Below are positions 37,746 through 45,894 of a stretch of DNA of 64,000 bases, piece by piece. The notes below the pieces were generated by a model. It did not search any database and was not told the origin of the DNA. It was given only the letters and a program-made list of their open reading frames with translations. A program made the position numbers and the translations under genes. Each line of letters starts with the position of its first letter. The first letter of the stretch is position 1. This DNA is from JAHRVQ01 sp964548025 (lineage in GTDB: Bacteria > Pseudomonadota > Gammaproteobacteria > Pseudomonadales > Azotimanducaceae), in the NCBI GenBank assembly GCA_964548025.1, contig CAZJRI010000007.1, positions 7,648-71,647 of the forward strand, read 5' to 3'.

Positions 37746-37934
37746 GTGATTTGGCATGAGCTCGGCATTGCGCTGTGTCTGGTGCTGGTAATTGAGGGCA
37801 TCATCCCGTTTTTGTACCCGGCCAGATGGAAAGAAATGGTTGCGATGCTGGCAGAAATTGATGATATGACGATGCGGATAATCGGGCTTTCCAGTATGGT
37901 AATCGGAACGGGTCTCTTATATCTGATTAACTGA
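37746..37934 (+). CDS. DUF2065 small membrane protein (YjeT-like)
   Basis: The 62-residue protein has two hydrophobic helices with the family pattern (LGIALCLVLVIEGIIPFLYP, then MRIIGLSSMVIGTGLLYL). It lies between hflC and purA as in E. coli and Pseudomonas. GTG start at 37746; TGGAAC is about 10 bases upstream. The function is unknown. Confidence 0.85.
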   Translation: MIWHELGIALCLVLVIEGIIPFLYPARWKEMVAMLAEIDDMTMRIIGLSSMVIGTGLLYLIN

Positions 37935-38046
37935 TCCGGGTCATGGGCCTTGTCGGTGATATTTAGATGTTAACGAGAAGAAATTCACGAGCTGGCCTGG
38001 CAGTGCAAATCTGTCGTGGATCAGGAGTCGCGATTAATAGAAGATG

Positions 38047-38052
38047 TATAAT
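38047..38052 (+). promoter_or_regulatory. Candidate -10 box for purA
   Basis: A perfect TATAAT lies 45 bases before the purA ATG in a gap that follows DUF2065. No good -35 is visible at 17 bases, so confidence is limited. Confidence 0.4.
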
Positions 38053-38096
38053 GGTAACTGGAATTTTGATCAAAATATGATGGCAGAGTAATCTCA

Positions 38097-39353
38097 ATGG
38101 GAAGTAATGTTGTAGTTATAGGTACGCACTGGGGTGACGAGGGCAAAGGTAAAGTTGTCGATTTGCTCACAGAAAAAGCATCCGCTGTTGTGCGATTTCA
38201 GGGTGGACATAATGCCGGACATACTCTTGTCGTCAATGGTGAAAAGACCGTACTGCACCTGATTCCATCCGGCATATTGAGAAGCCATGTTCAATGTCTG
38301 ATAGGAAATGGCGTTGTTCTCTCGGTCCCCGCACTGTTTGATGAAATCAACAAACTCCAGGAAGTCGGTCATGAAGTTCGTGATCGTCTGATGGTGAGTC
38401 CTGGTTGTCCATTGATTTTGCCGCATCATATTGCACTGGACCTGATGCGCGAAAACCTCCGTGGCAATCAGAAAATTGGCACAACCGGCCGGGGCATAGG
38501 ACCAGCCTACGAAGACAAGGTATCTCGTCGGGGCTTGAGAGTGGGGGACCTGTTCAATCCTGATCGGTTCAAAACATCTCTAGAGGAGGTAATGGACTAT
38601 CACAACTTTGTGCTGGAGAACTACTTCAATACCGATAGAGTCGATCTGAATGAAACACTGGATGCGTCGCTATCCTATGCGGACGAGCTGAAACCAATGG
38701 TTGGTGATGTTGTAGAAAAGTTGAGTAGTTTGAGGAAAGAGGGTGCAAACATCCTGTTCGAAGGGGCCCAGGGTTCTCTTCTGGATATTGATCAGGGCAC
38801 CTATCCATATGTCACTTCTTCCAATACGACTGCCGGGGCGATCGGCAGTGGATGCGGCGTTGGACCACTGGCGCTTGACTATATTCTGGGGATTACCAAA
38901 GCCTATACCACTAGAGTTGGTTCAGGACCATTTCCGACGGAATTATTTGATAGTGTTGGCAGCCACCTGGCGGATAAAGGCAAGGAATTCGGATCCACGA
39001 CCGGCAGACCACGCCGCTGTGGCTGGTTCGATGCCTGTGCACTGAAACGAGTCATTCAGATCAACAGCATATCGGGTCTGTGCATTACCAAGCTTGATGT
39101 ACTTGATGGCCTCGAGAAGGTTTCGATATGTACCGACTATGAAAATGCAGACAGCGATAATGTACGTCCCATCCTGAAGGAGGTCCCGGGCTGGAAAGAA
39201 TCAACGGTTGGTATCAAGCGTATTGATCAGCTCCCGGCAAATGCACAGTCGTACTTAAGGCTGATTGAAGAATCATGCGAGATTCCGATTGATATCGTAT
39301 CAACAGGGCCGGACAGGGAAGACACTGTCCTTTTGAAGAATTTATTTACCTGA
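38097..39353 (+). CDS. purA: Adenylosuccinate synthetase
   Basis: PurA makes adenylosuccinate from IMP, aspartate and GTP, the first committed step to AMP. The 418-residue product is slightly short (E. coli 432) but complete: GTHWGDEGKGKVVD with the catalytic Asp, RFQGGHNAGHT, GTTGRGIGPAYEDK, and STTGRPRRCGWFD. It follows hflKC as in most gammaproteobacteria. Confidence 0.96.
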   Translation: MGSNVVVIGTHWGDEGKGKVVDLLTEKASAVVRFQGGHNAGHTLVVNGEKTVLHLIPSGILRSHVQCLIGNGVVLSVPALFDEINKLQEVGHEVRDRLMVSPGCPLILPHHIALDLMRENLRGNQKIGTTGRGIGPAYEDKVSRRGLRVGDLFNPDRFKTSLEEVMDYHNFVLENYFNTDRVDLNETLDASLSYADELKPMVGDVVEKLSSLRKEGANILFEGAQGSLLDIDQGTYPYVTSSNTTAGAIGSGCGVGPLALDYILGITKAYTTRVGSGPFPTELFDSVGSHLADKGKEFGSTTGRPRRCGWFDACALKRVIQINSISGLCITKLDVLDGLEKVSICTDYENADSDNVRPILKEVPGWKESTVGIKRIDQLPANAQSYLRLIEESCEIPIDIVSTGPDREDTVLLKNLFT

Positions 39354-39380
39354 TCCGTTATATCCCAATCAGATTCGTGA

Positions 39381-39824
39381 TTAATTGTCTGAAGAGATAG
39401 TGGTGGACTCTGCTGTCAGATCTGCGTACAGGGGTCGTGAAATAACGATAGTGGCCAGTGGAAAAGTACCACTGAGTGCTATACCGAGCCCGCCAGTAGT
39501 GCCGTCTGCAGAGCCATTGATAAATGCTGGTCCTCCACCCGGTGCCAATACGTTTGAACTGTTGTAAATAGCTATCCAGCCAGAAACGTCAGTCGGAACC
39601 GTGATGGTTTGGCCCAGTGATTGTTGTACCAGCCCCTTAACAAAGGTGGTATCTGTCAGCCTCTTTGCTTCTTCATAGTGGGCCTGAATCTTGGCCATAT
39701 TAGCCGTCTTGATGTAGTCCTGGTAAGCAGGTAGTGCGACAGCCGCCAGAATGCCGATAATTGCCACAACTATCATCAATTCGATAAGTGTAAAACCTGT
39801 GGAGTTTCTTTTTAGACCAGGCAT
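39381..39824 (-). CDS. Type IV pilin-like major/minor pilin (PilA-type)
   Basis: The 147-residue protein has a type III prepilin leader: a short charged N-terminus, Gly before the cleavage site, mature Phe1 and the conserved Glu5 (TGFTLIELMIVVAIIGIL), followed by the alpha1 spine (AVALPAYQDYIKTANMAK). PilD should cleave and methylate it. No cysteine is present anywhere, so the usual C-terminal disulfide loop of type IVa pilins is absent. It stands alone between purA and tRNA-Leu; no pilB, pilC or pilD is nearby. FimX, encoded 18 kb away, would control such pili. The ribosome site is weak (GGGG about 11 bases upstream). Confidence 0.85.
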   Translation of the reverse strand: MPGLKRNSTGFTLIELMIVVAIIGILAAVALPAYQDYIKTANMAKIQAHYEEAKRLTDTTFVKGLVQQSLGQTITVPTDVSGWIAIYNSSNVLAPGGGPAFINGSADGTTGGLGIALSGTFPLATIVISRPLYADLTAESTTISSDN

Positions 39825-39947
39825 ATTTGGCGTGCCCCAGTGGTTTGTGGGTATTAGGCTTAATTTAAGCAGAAAATCTAACTTCCTACTTGGCTAAATT
39901 GCAACTAATATGCGACGAATGTAATGAGTTTCGTACAAATTGATTAG

Positions 39948-39982
39948 AGCGATTGCGTTTTGCTTCGCAAAGCCGCAATTTG
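39948..39982. repeat. 35-bp direct repeat with internal hairpin, copy 1
   Basis: This is identical to the copy at 40008-40042, exactly 60 bases away. The unit folds into a hairpin (outer stem ATTGCG/CGCAAT, inner stem TTTGC/GCAAA). It lies between the pilin gene and tRNA-Leu. Confidence 0.85.
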
Positions 39983-40007
39983 ATTAATTTAGAAGGCTTC
40001 ACTTAGA

Positions 40008-40042
40008 AGCGATTGCGTTTTGCTTCGCAAAGCCGCAATTTG
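40008..40042. repeat. 35-bp direct repeat with internal hairpin, copy 2
   Basis: The second copy of the 35-bp unit ends within the encoded CCA of tRNA-Leu. Read on the minus strand it follows the tRNA directly, so it may be part of its 3' processing or termination signal, though no clear T run follows. Confidence 0.85.
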
Positions 40043-40127
40043 GTGCCGAGGAGAGGACTTGAACCTCCACGGGGTTGCCCCCACTAGCACCTGAAGCTAG
40101 CGTGTCTACCAATTTCACCACCTCGGC
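40041..40127 (-). tRNA. tRNA-Leu(CAG)
   Basis: The 87-base class II tRNA on the minus strand has an acceptor stem GCCGAGG paired with CCTCGGC and an encoded 3' CCA (40041-40043). The anticodon stem CTAGC/GCTAG holds the loop TTCAGGT, giving anticodon CAG (reads CUG). A long variable arm (GGGGCAACCCC) and a T arm with GGTTCAAGTCC are present. Confidence 0.96.
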
Positions 40128-40186
40128 AAGAGGGAGGCGCAGATTACTAGGGCGCATTTACGCTGTCAATCACTCCGGGGATACGT

Positions 40187-42508
40187 TTGTTGAAAAAAGA
40201 CCCTTTTGAAAAACGGGAAGCACTTAATTATAAGCATCCCATCGCAAGTCGGGAATATATTCTCGATCATCTGCTTGAGGTTGGCGAGCCAATTGCTTTC
40301 AAACGATTGGCACAAAATCTCGCACTCGAACAACAGGTCCAGCGGGAGGCACTGAAGAACCGGCTTACTGCAATGGTAAGGGACGGTCAGCTAATTGTAG
40401 ACCGACGCAATGTTTATGCGATTGCCAGCAGAATGGAACTACTGACCGGGAAAATAAGCGCACATCAGGACGGTTATGGGTTTCTGTTGCAGGAAGGCGA
40501 AAACGAAGACGTCTTCTTAACTCGTCGCCAGATGCGGCAAGTGTTCCATGGTGATGTGGCCAGGGTTCGAATCCGGGGAAAGGATAGACGAGGCAGGGGT
40601 GAGGGTGAAATAGTCGAGGTTATCGAGAGAAATACCCAGCAACTGGTCGGCCGTTATTATGTTGAAAATGGTCATGGCCTGCTGGACCCACTTAACAACC
40701 GAGTTAATCACGAAGTGATGTTGAAACAGGATTCTGATCAATTTGATCAGCGCTCTCTGAAGGATGGCCAGATAGTTGTTGCGCAGATAATTGAACAGCC
40801 AAGTCTGCATGGGTTGGTTTTGGCAGAGGTGGTAGAAGTGCTTGGCGATCACCTTACCCCGGGGATAGAAGTCGAAATCGCACTTCGCAACAACGATATC
40901 CCTTTTGAATGGTCTAACGAGATCATAGAGTTTGTTGACAAACTGCCATTTAGAATCAGACCCAGTGACAAACGAAATCGATTTGATCTTACCGAGCTGC
41001 CGTTCGTCACAATCGATGGAGAAGATGCGCGGGATTTTGATGATGCAGTTTATTGTGAATCCAAGGAAAGTGGCGGCTGGCGATTGTATGTGGCAATCGC
41101 AGACGTATCGCACTATGTTCAGGTAGGTTCAGATCTGGATCAGTCGGCATTTGAGCGGGGTACATCAGTCTACTTCCCGCAATACGTGGTGCCCATGCTT
41201 CCTGAAAAGCTTTCCAATGGTATCTGTTCTCTCAATCCCAAAGAAGAAAGGCTGGTGCTGGTTTGCGAGATGACTATCTCATCAAAAGGGAGGATTAGTG
41301 GCTACGAGTTTTATGAAGGGTTTATTTTCTCCCATGCGAGACTGACCTATACCGAGGTTGCAAAGGTGATCAGTGACAGTATTCCGGATACTGACAGACG
41401 CTCACTTGAAAATGTAATACCACATCTCAATGAGCTGCACAGCTTGTATAAGACCCTTGTTAAGGTGCGGCAGAAAAGAGGAGCCATCGAATTTGATACA
41501 ACCGAATTACAATTCAGATTTGGTGCGGACGGACGAATTCAGAGCATTCAGCCGAGACCGAGAAATACAGCACATCGCGTAATCGAAGAGTGCATGTTAT
41601 GTGCGAATGTCTGTGCAGCGCGTTTCATCACAAAACACAAAAAACCAGGCTTGTATCGAGTTCATGAAGCGCCGGATTCCGAAAAGGTGGATTTTCTTGC
41701 CGAATTTCTGGCGAGATTTGGTATTGGCCTGCAGTATGAGAATAGCGTTAAGCCTGCTGACTATCAGAGAGTGGCCGATCAGCTAAGGGCAAGAAAAAAT
41801 GGTCGTGTTCTGCAGATGTCGTTATTGCGATCGATGAACCAGGCGGTTTACCAGATGCAGAATGAAGGTCATTTTGGCCTTGGATATCCTGAATATACTC
41901 ACTTCACATCCCCAATTCGCCGTTACCCCGATCTGCTGACCCATCGCCTGATTAAATCAGTCATTCATGGTCGAACGCCCAGCAAGGTTGCGCCGCGACT
42001 GGGTAAGGCAAGCAAGCAGGTTTTTTATCCCTATGAAGCTGAGCAAATGCTCGAATTGGGAGCGCATACATCCTTTACTGAAAGACGTGCCGATGCTGCT
42101 GTTTACGAAGTGCTTGAATGGATTAAGTGTGACTACATCAGCGATAGAGTTGGCGATATCCTTGAAGGAGTGATTACAGCAGTAACAAGGTTTGGGTTCT
42201 TTGTTGAATTGAACGATATTTTTGTAGAGGGGCTGGTGCACATCAGCACGCTGGTTGGTGACTATTTTCATTACGATCAGTCAACCCAGTGCCTGGTTGG
42301 AGAACGGACTCAGATGGTTTATGGCATGGGGGACAGCGTGCAGGTTCAGATTTCCCGGGTCAATGTTGATGAGAGAAAAATTGATTTTGAGCTTGTTTAC
42401 CACTCTCCACTTGTCACACGCCGAAAAATCCGGAAAAAACCGACAAAGCGTTCAAAATCCAAGGCCAGGGCGAAAAAGGGTGACAGAAAACGCAGGGGTA
42501 GACGTTGA
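40187..42508 (+). CDS. rnr: Ribonuclease R
   Basis: RNase R is a 3'-5' exoribonuclease that degrades structured RNA. The 773-residue product has the N-terminal helix-turn-helix region, cold-shock domains, the RNB catalytic core (TIDGEDARDFDDAVYCE with the metal-binding Asp residues), an S1 domain (GVITAVTRFGFFVEL) and a Lys/Arg-rich tail. TTG start at 40187 (or 40190) with GGGG upstream. It is followed by rlmB, the usual partner. Confidence 0.95.
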   Translation: MLKKDPFEKREALNYKHPIASREYILDHLLEVGEPIAFKRLAQNLALEQQVQREALKNRLTAMVRDGQLIVDRRNVYAIASRMELLTGKISAHQDGYGFLLQEGENEDVFLTRRQMRQVFHGDVARVRIRGKDRRGRGEGEIVEVIERNTQQLVGRYYVENGHGLLDPLNNRVNHEVMLKQDSDQFDQRSLKDGQIVVAQIIEQPSLHGLVLAEVVEVLGDHLTPGIEVEIALRNNDIPFEWSNEIIEFVDKLPFRIRPSDKRNRFDLTELPFVTIDGEDARDFDDAVYCESKESGGWRLYVAIADVSHYVQVGSDLDQSAFERGTSVYFPQYVVPMLPEKLSNGICSLNPKEERLVLVCEMTISSKGRISGYEFYEGFIFSHARLTYTEVAKVISDSIPDTDRRSLENVIPHLNELHSLYKTLVKVRQKRGAIEFDTTELQFRFGADGRIQSIQPRPRNTAHRVIEECMLCANVCAARFITKHKKPGLYRVHEAPDSEKVDFLAEFLARFGIGLQYENSVKPADYQRVADQLRARKNGRVLQMSLLRSMNQAVYQMQNEGHFGLGYPEYTHFTSPIRRYPDLLTHRLIKSVIHGRTPSKVAPRLGKASKQVFYPYEAEQMLELGAHTSFTERRADAAVYEVLEWIKCDYISDRVGDILEGVITAVTRFGFFVELNDIFVEGLVHISTLVGDYFHYDQSTQCLVGERTQMVYGMGDSVQVQISRVNVDERKIDFELVYHSPLVTRRKIRKKPTKRSKSKARAKKGDRKRRGRR

Positions 42509-42624
42509 TTCGTTTCAAGGGATTGTATCCCGTCTGTTGGTGCGTGAACTGCGTATGGGACGAAGTTCGCTGCTCTCACTTCCTGTGTTCATATTGAATT
42601 TAGTCGCTGGCGTCGGATTCAAAC

Positions 42625-43359
42625 ATGCATAGCAATATCTATGGAATAAACGCAGTACGCAGCAGATTACGCCTGGGTGACGCTGGCATTGAACGTCTGC
42701 TGCTGCGCAATGGATCTTTATCCGATCGATTGCAGATTGTGCTTCAACTTGCCGAAGAAGTAGGATGCCCGGTTACCCGGGTGGATGAGCAAGAGCTCGA
42801 TGCAATGACCTCCGTGGTGCATCAGGGGGTGGGATTGGTCGTTGCCCGGCCCGAAGCAATATCTGAAGACCTGCTTTACGATATCGTTGAACGGGAGAAA
42901 GATGACGTATTGTTGCTGGTTCTGGATGGAATTACCGATCCGCGCAACCTTGGGGCATGTTTGAGAAGTGCCGCGACACTGGGCGTTCATGCAGTGATTG
43001 TGCCGAAGGACAATAGCGCACCATTGACCGATGCAGCGATCAAGACAGCTAGTGGTGGCGCATCCTATGTACCGCTTATCCAGGTCGTAAACCTCGCAAG
43101 GTGTCTGAGAAAATTGAAACAACAGGCAGTTTGGATAGTGGGTACTCTGCTTGATGGCGATAAGCCCATAAATCAGGTAGATCTAAAAGGCCGGATTGCA
43201 CTGGTAATGGGTTCAGAAGAGAAGGGAATCAGACGGAATACGACGAAATGTTGTGATTTCCTGGTGAAAATCCCAATGGTGAACAGTGAACTCGGTTTCA
43301 ATGTCTCAGTAGCCGCCGGAATATGTCTATACGAGGCCAATCGCCAGAGGCAGGCGTAG
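42625..43359 (+). CDS. rlmB: 23S rRNA (guanosine-2'-O-)-methyltransferase RlmB
   Basis: RlmB methylates G2251 of 23S rRNA. The 244-residue SpoU protein has the substrate-binding N-terminus (YGINAVRSRL) and the knotted SAM-binding core (DGITDPRNLGACLRSAATLG, LVMGSEEKGIRR, FNVSVAAGICLYEA). Motif 3 reads NSELGFNVSVA where GSVxSLNVSVA is usual, a mild change. Confidence 0.93.
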   Translation: MHSNIYGINAVRSRLRLGDAGIERLLLRNGSLSDRLQIVLQLAEEVGCPVTRVDEQELDAMTSVVHQGVGLVVARPEAISEDLLYDIVEREKDDVLLLVLDGITDPRNLGACLRSAATLGVHAVIVPKDNSAPLTDAAIKTASGGASYVPLIQVVNLARCLRKLKQQAVWIVGTLLDGDKPINQVDLKGRIALVMGSEEKGIRRNTTKCCDFLVKIPMVNSELGFNVSVAAGICLYEANRQRQA

Positions 43360-43378
43360 CTGTTCGAGGTTCTGGTCC

Positions 43379-43407
43379 TTGCATAGGGCAAGTTCATTCA
43401 TTACAAT
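43379..43407 (+). promoter_or_regulatory. Candidate promoter of the rpsF operon
   Basis: TTGCAT (43379-43384) and TACAAT (43402-43407) are separated by 17 bases, 100 bases before the rpsF start in the only sizeable gap upstream. The -10 matches 5 of 6 consensus bases. Confidence 0.5.
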
Positions 43408-43506
43408 GCGCCTCCCAAAATATCTCCTTGCTTCACTGCCGGGACGCTGCATAGATTGCATCAGCAGAACAGCGGACAGGAAGCATTAACCCAAGAGGAG
43501 TCTTAT

Positions 43507-44001
43507 ATGAGACATTATGAAGTCGTGTTTCTGGTGCATCCTGATCAAAGCGAGCAGGTGCCAGGAATGGTTGATCGCTACTCAAGACTTATCACCGATG
43601 GTGGTGGTAGTGTCCACAGGGTAGAAGATTGGGGCCGACACCAATTGGCCTATCCAATCAACAAGATACACAAAGCCCATTATGTTCTGTTGAACGTTGA
43701 ATGCACCAAGGAAGTATTGGAAGAGATCAATACAGCCTTTCGGTTCAATGATGCAGTTATCCGAAATCTTATACTCGGTCGCAAAGGTCCTGAAACTGGT
43801 GATTCACCCATCATGAAACTCGAAAGGGAAAGTCGTGACAAAAAAGATCGCGATGAACCTGTCAAATCCGATGAGGATGGGGAAGAAGCAGTTGCCGAGA
43901 ATGAAGAATCGGTGGCAGCCTCTGGTGAGCAGCCCGCTGAGACTGATGGACCTGCTGCGGATGACCAGGATAAATCTGAAACCGTTAACAGCGAAGGATA
44001 A
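43507..44001 (+). CDS. rpsF: 30S ribosomal protein S6 with long acidic tail
   Basis: S6 binds S18 and 16S rRNA on the small-subunit platform. ATG 43507, with AGAGGAG just upstream, gives MRHYEVVFLVHPDQSEQVPG, the normal S6 start; the frame's earlier start is not real. The core ends near residue 105 and a further 60 residues follow, rich in Glu and Asp (DEDGEEAVAENEESVAAS). E. coli S6 is about 131 residues and receives Glu residues post-translationally from RimK; here an acidic tail is encoded. It is the first gene of rpsF-rpsR-DUF2232-rplI. Confidence 0.95.
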   Translation: MRHYEVVFLVHPDQSEQVPGMVDRYSRLITDGGGSVHRVEDWGRHQLAYPINKIHKAHYVLLNVECTKEVLEEINTAFRFNDAVIRNLILGRKGPETGDSPIMKLERESRDKKDRDEPVKSDEDGEEAVAENEESVAASGEQPAETDGPAADDQDKSETVNSEG

Positions 44002-44012
44002 TCGGAGGACCT

Positions 44013-44240
44013 ATGTCACGTTTTTATCGAAGAAGGAAATATTGCCGATTTACTGCTGAAGGTGTTACGGAGATAGACTATAAAGATATCGAGACCCTGA
44101 AACAGTATATTTCAGAAACCGGCAAAATCGTCCCCAGTCGTATTACGGGTACGAAAGCAAAATATCAGCGACAGTTGGCACGGGCGATCAAGCGGGCACG
44201 TTACCTGGCACTGATTCCCTATACTGACGGGCACAAATAA
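44013..44240 (+). CDS. rpsR: 30S ribosomal protein S18
   Basis: The 75-residue protein is the full-length S18, with RRRKYCRF at the N-terminus and KRARYLALIPYT at the C-terminus. It lies 11 bases after rpsF with CGGAGG as ribosome site. Confidence 0.97.
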   Translation: MSRFYRRRKYCRFTAEGVTEIDYKDIETLKQYISETGKIVPSRITGTKAKYQRQLARAIKRARYLALIPYTDGHK

Positions 44241-44268
44241 AACCACCATTTGCAACGGCATTTAACTA

Positions 44269-45147
44269 ATGCGTGCGATTGCTGAATTTGTAATGCGAGG
44301 CAGGCCACAGGCAATAGGTGTTTGCCTGGTGAGTGCTGCCCTACCGCCGATACATTGGTTGTGTACGGCAGTAGTGAGCCTGGTTGTACTCAGAAAGGGA
44401 ATAGGCGAGGGAGCGTTCATCCTGATGTGGGCCTGTTTACCCTTGAGTGTGTTTTTTGTCCTTTATGGAGATGTAACACCACTGATCGCACTGTTTGGCA
44501 CAGTGGCACTGGCATACATTCTAAGGACCACTGTCTCGTGGGAGATGACACTCGGTGCTGCGGTCGTTATATCGGTGATTGGCAGTTTGATATTTGAAAT
44601 AACCGCTGCTGATCTGATTGCGCAGCTTGTAGACAGCTATCTGAATTTCTTAACAGAAATTCAATCGCAGGCAACTGATTCGCGAGACATCAGTTCAGCA
44701 GTAGCAATACCGACGCATGCAGAAGCGAGAAGTATTTTGTTTGGCTATATCGCAATGGGATTTGCGGTAAGTATGGTAGCTTTTCTGATTCTCGCGAGAT
44801 GGTGGCAGAGCCTGTTGTACAACCCGGGTGGGTTCGGGCAGGAGTTTCACGAGTTGAGGCTGTCACCAACCCTTGGGGTCGTCCTGGTGTTGGGGCTTCT
44901 TGGATGCCTGAGTGTCGAAGGGTTGATGCGATGGGCTAACCTTCTCACTGTGCCCCTGGTACTGGCGGGAATAGGATTCGTTCACTGGATAGTGGCCGAC
45001 AGAAAACTTTCAAGAAGCTGGTTGGTCAGCTTCTACATGTTGATGATATTTATGTTCCAGGTCATCACACCATTGCTGGCGCTGCTGGCTTTGATTGATA
45101 GCTGGTTTAATTTAAGAAGACAGATTAAATCTGATCGAGAGGTATGA
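44269..45147 (+). CDS. DUF2232 multi-pass membrane protein
   Basis: The 292-residue protein has about seven to eight hydrophobic helices and sits between rpsR and rplI, the standard place of this DUF2232-type protein in pseudomonads (PA4933 position). It is related to YybS-like putative transporter subunits. The function is unknown. Its stop is one base before the rplI start. Confidence 0.75.
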   Translation: MRAIAEFVMRGRPQAIGVCLVSAALPPIHWLCTAVVSLVVLRKGIGEGAFILMWACLPLSVFFVLYGDVTPLIALFGTVALAYILRTTVSWEMTLGAAVVISVIGSLIFEITAADLIAQLVDSYLNFLTEIQSQATDSRDISSAVAIPTHAEARSILFGYIAMGFAVSMVAFLILARWWQSLLYNPGGFGQEFHELRLSPTLGVVLVLGLLGCLSVEGLMRWANLLTVPLVLAGIGFVHWIVADRKLSRSWLVSFYMLMIFMFQVITPLLALLALIDSWFNLRRQIKSDREV

Positions 45148-45148
45148 G

Positions 45149-45598
45149 ATGCAGGTAATATTATTGGAGAATATAGGGAACCTTGGTGAGCTGGGCGATC
45201 AGGTTTCAGTGAAAGCAGGATATGGGCGGAACTTCCTTATCCCTCAACACAAAGCGGTTCCGGCGACTGAAGAAAATATCGAAACTTTTGAAGCAAGGCG
45301 CGCAGAATTACAGGGCCGTGCTGATAAAAAACTGGCCGAAGCAAGAGAAAGGGCTGAACAGATTTCGGCATTGGATATCACGCTGGCCACACGTGCCGGT
45401 GAAGAAGGCAAACTGTTCGGTTCGATTACCGTAAGAGATATTGCAGACGCTGCAAGCTCACGTGGTGTGACCATTGAAAAGGGTGAAGTAAAAATGCCTC
45501 AGGGTCCTATCCGCGAATTAGGTGAGTTTGAAATCAGCATCCAATTGCATCCTGAAGTAACCACCCAACTGAAGCTTGGTGTCATAGCTGAGGAATAG
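45149..45598 (+). CDS. rplI: 50S ribosomal protein L9
   Basis: The 149-residue L9 has the N-terminal domain MQVILLENIGNLGELGDQV, the long connecting helix and the C-terminal rRNA-binding domain. The length equals that of E. coli. Last gene of the rpsF operon. Confidence 0.97.
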   Translation: MQVILLENIGNLGELGDQVSVKAGYGRNFLIPQHKAVPATEENIETFEARRAELQGRADKKLAEARERAEQISALDITLATRAGEEGKLFGSITVRDIADAASSRGVTIEKGEVKMPQGPIRELGEFEISIQLHPEVTTQLKLGVIAEE

Positions 45599-45690
45599 GC
45601 AACCAGTCAGCCGACAGCAACGGACCCTGCTGCTGTTATTGAATGACTGACTGAATTGTAATCATCTCTGTCTGTCGAAATGCAATAGCA

Positions 45691-45713
45691 GGTGGACCTG
45701 CCGCAGGTCCGCC
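45691..45713. repeat. 11-bp near-perfect palindrome (hairpin) upstream of dnaB
   Basis: The arms GGTGGACCTGC and GCAGGTCCGCC pair over 11 bp (one G-U) around a single base. It is GC-rich, directly abuts a 14-bp tandem repeat, and has no T run, so it is not a standard terminator. Confidence 0.8.
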
Positions 45714-45765
45714 CGCAACTCGAAACTCGCAATTCGAAACTCGCAACTCGAAACTCGCAACTCGA
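45714..45765. repeat. Tandem 14-bp repeats (3.7 copies) upstream of dnaB
   Basis: Units of CGCAACTCGAAACT start at 45714, 45728 (one change), 45742 and 45756 (partial). They occupy the 296-base gap between rplI and dnaB; the rest of that gap holds weak inverted repeats (for example CAGTCAG at 45604 with CTGACTG at 45647) and no gene. Confidence 0.88.
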
Positions 45766-45894
45766 TCCCGTCATCGTCATTTCTTTTCCAAAACGTTGAC
45801 TTATTCACATCTTATGCAATGACATCGAAGCCGCTGTGCAGTAATCTTAATTGGTCTAGCCTTCCCTCTAATTAAAAGTATCGAGTTCGACAAT

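Noticed and set aside
39948..40127. tRNA-Leu with adjacent repeats as an integration (att) site
   Set aside because: The repeats are not copies of the tRNA 3' end, there is no integrase, and the flanking genes are core genes in their usual order.
40517..41113. 198-residue reading frame on the minus strand
   Set aside because: It lies wholly inside rnr and resembles no protein I know.
45796..45824. dnaB promoter with TTGACT as -35
   Set aside because: The -35 is good but no acceptable -10 lies at 16-18 bases.
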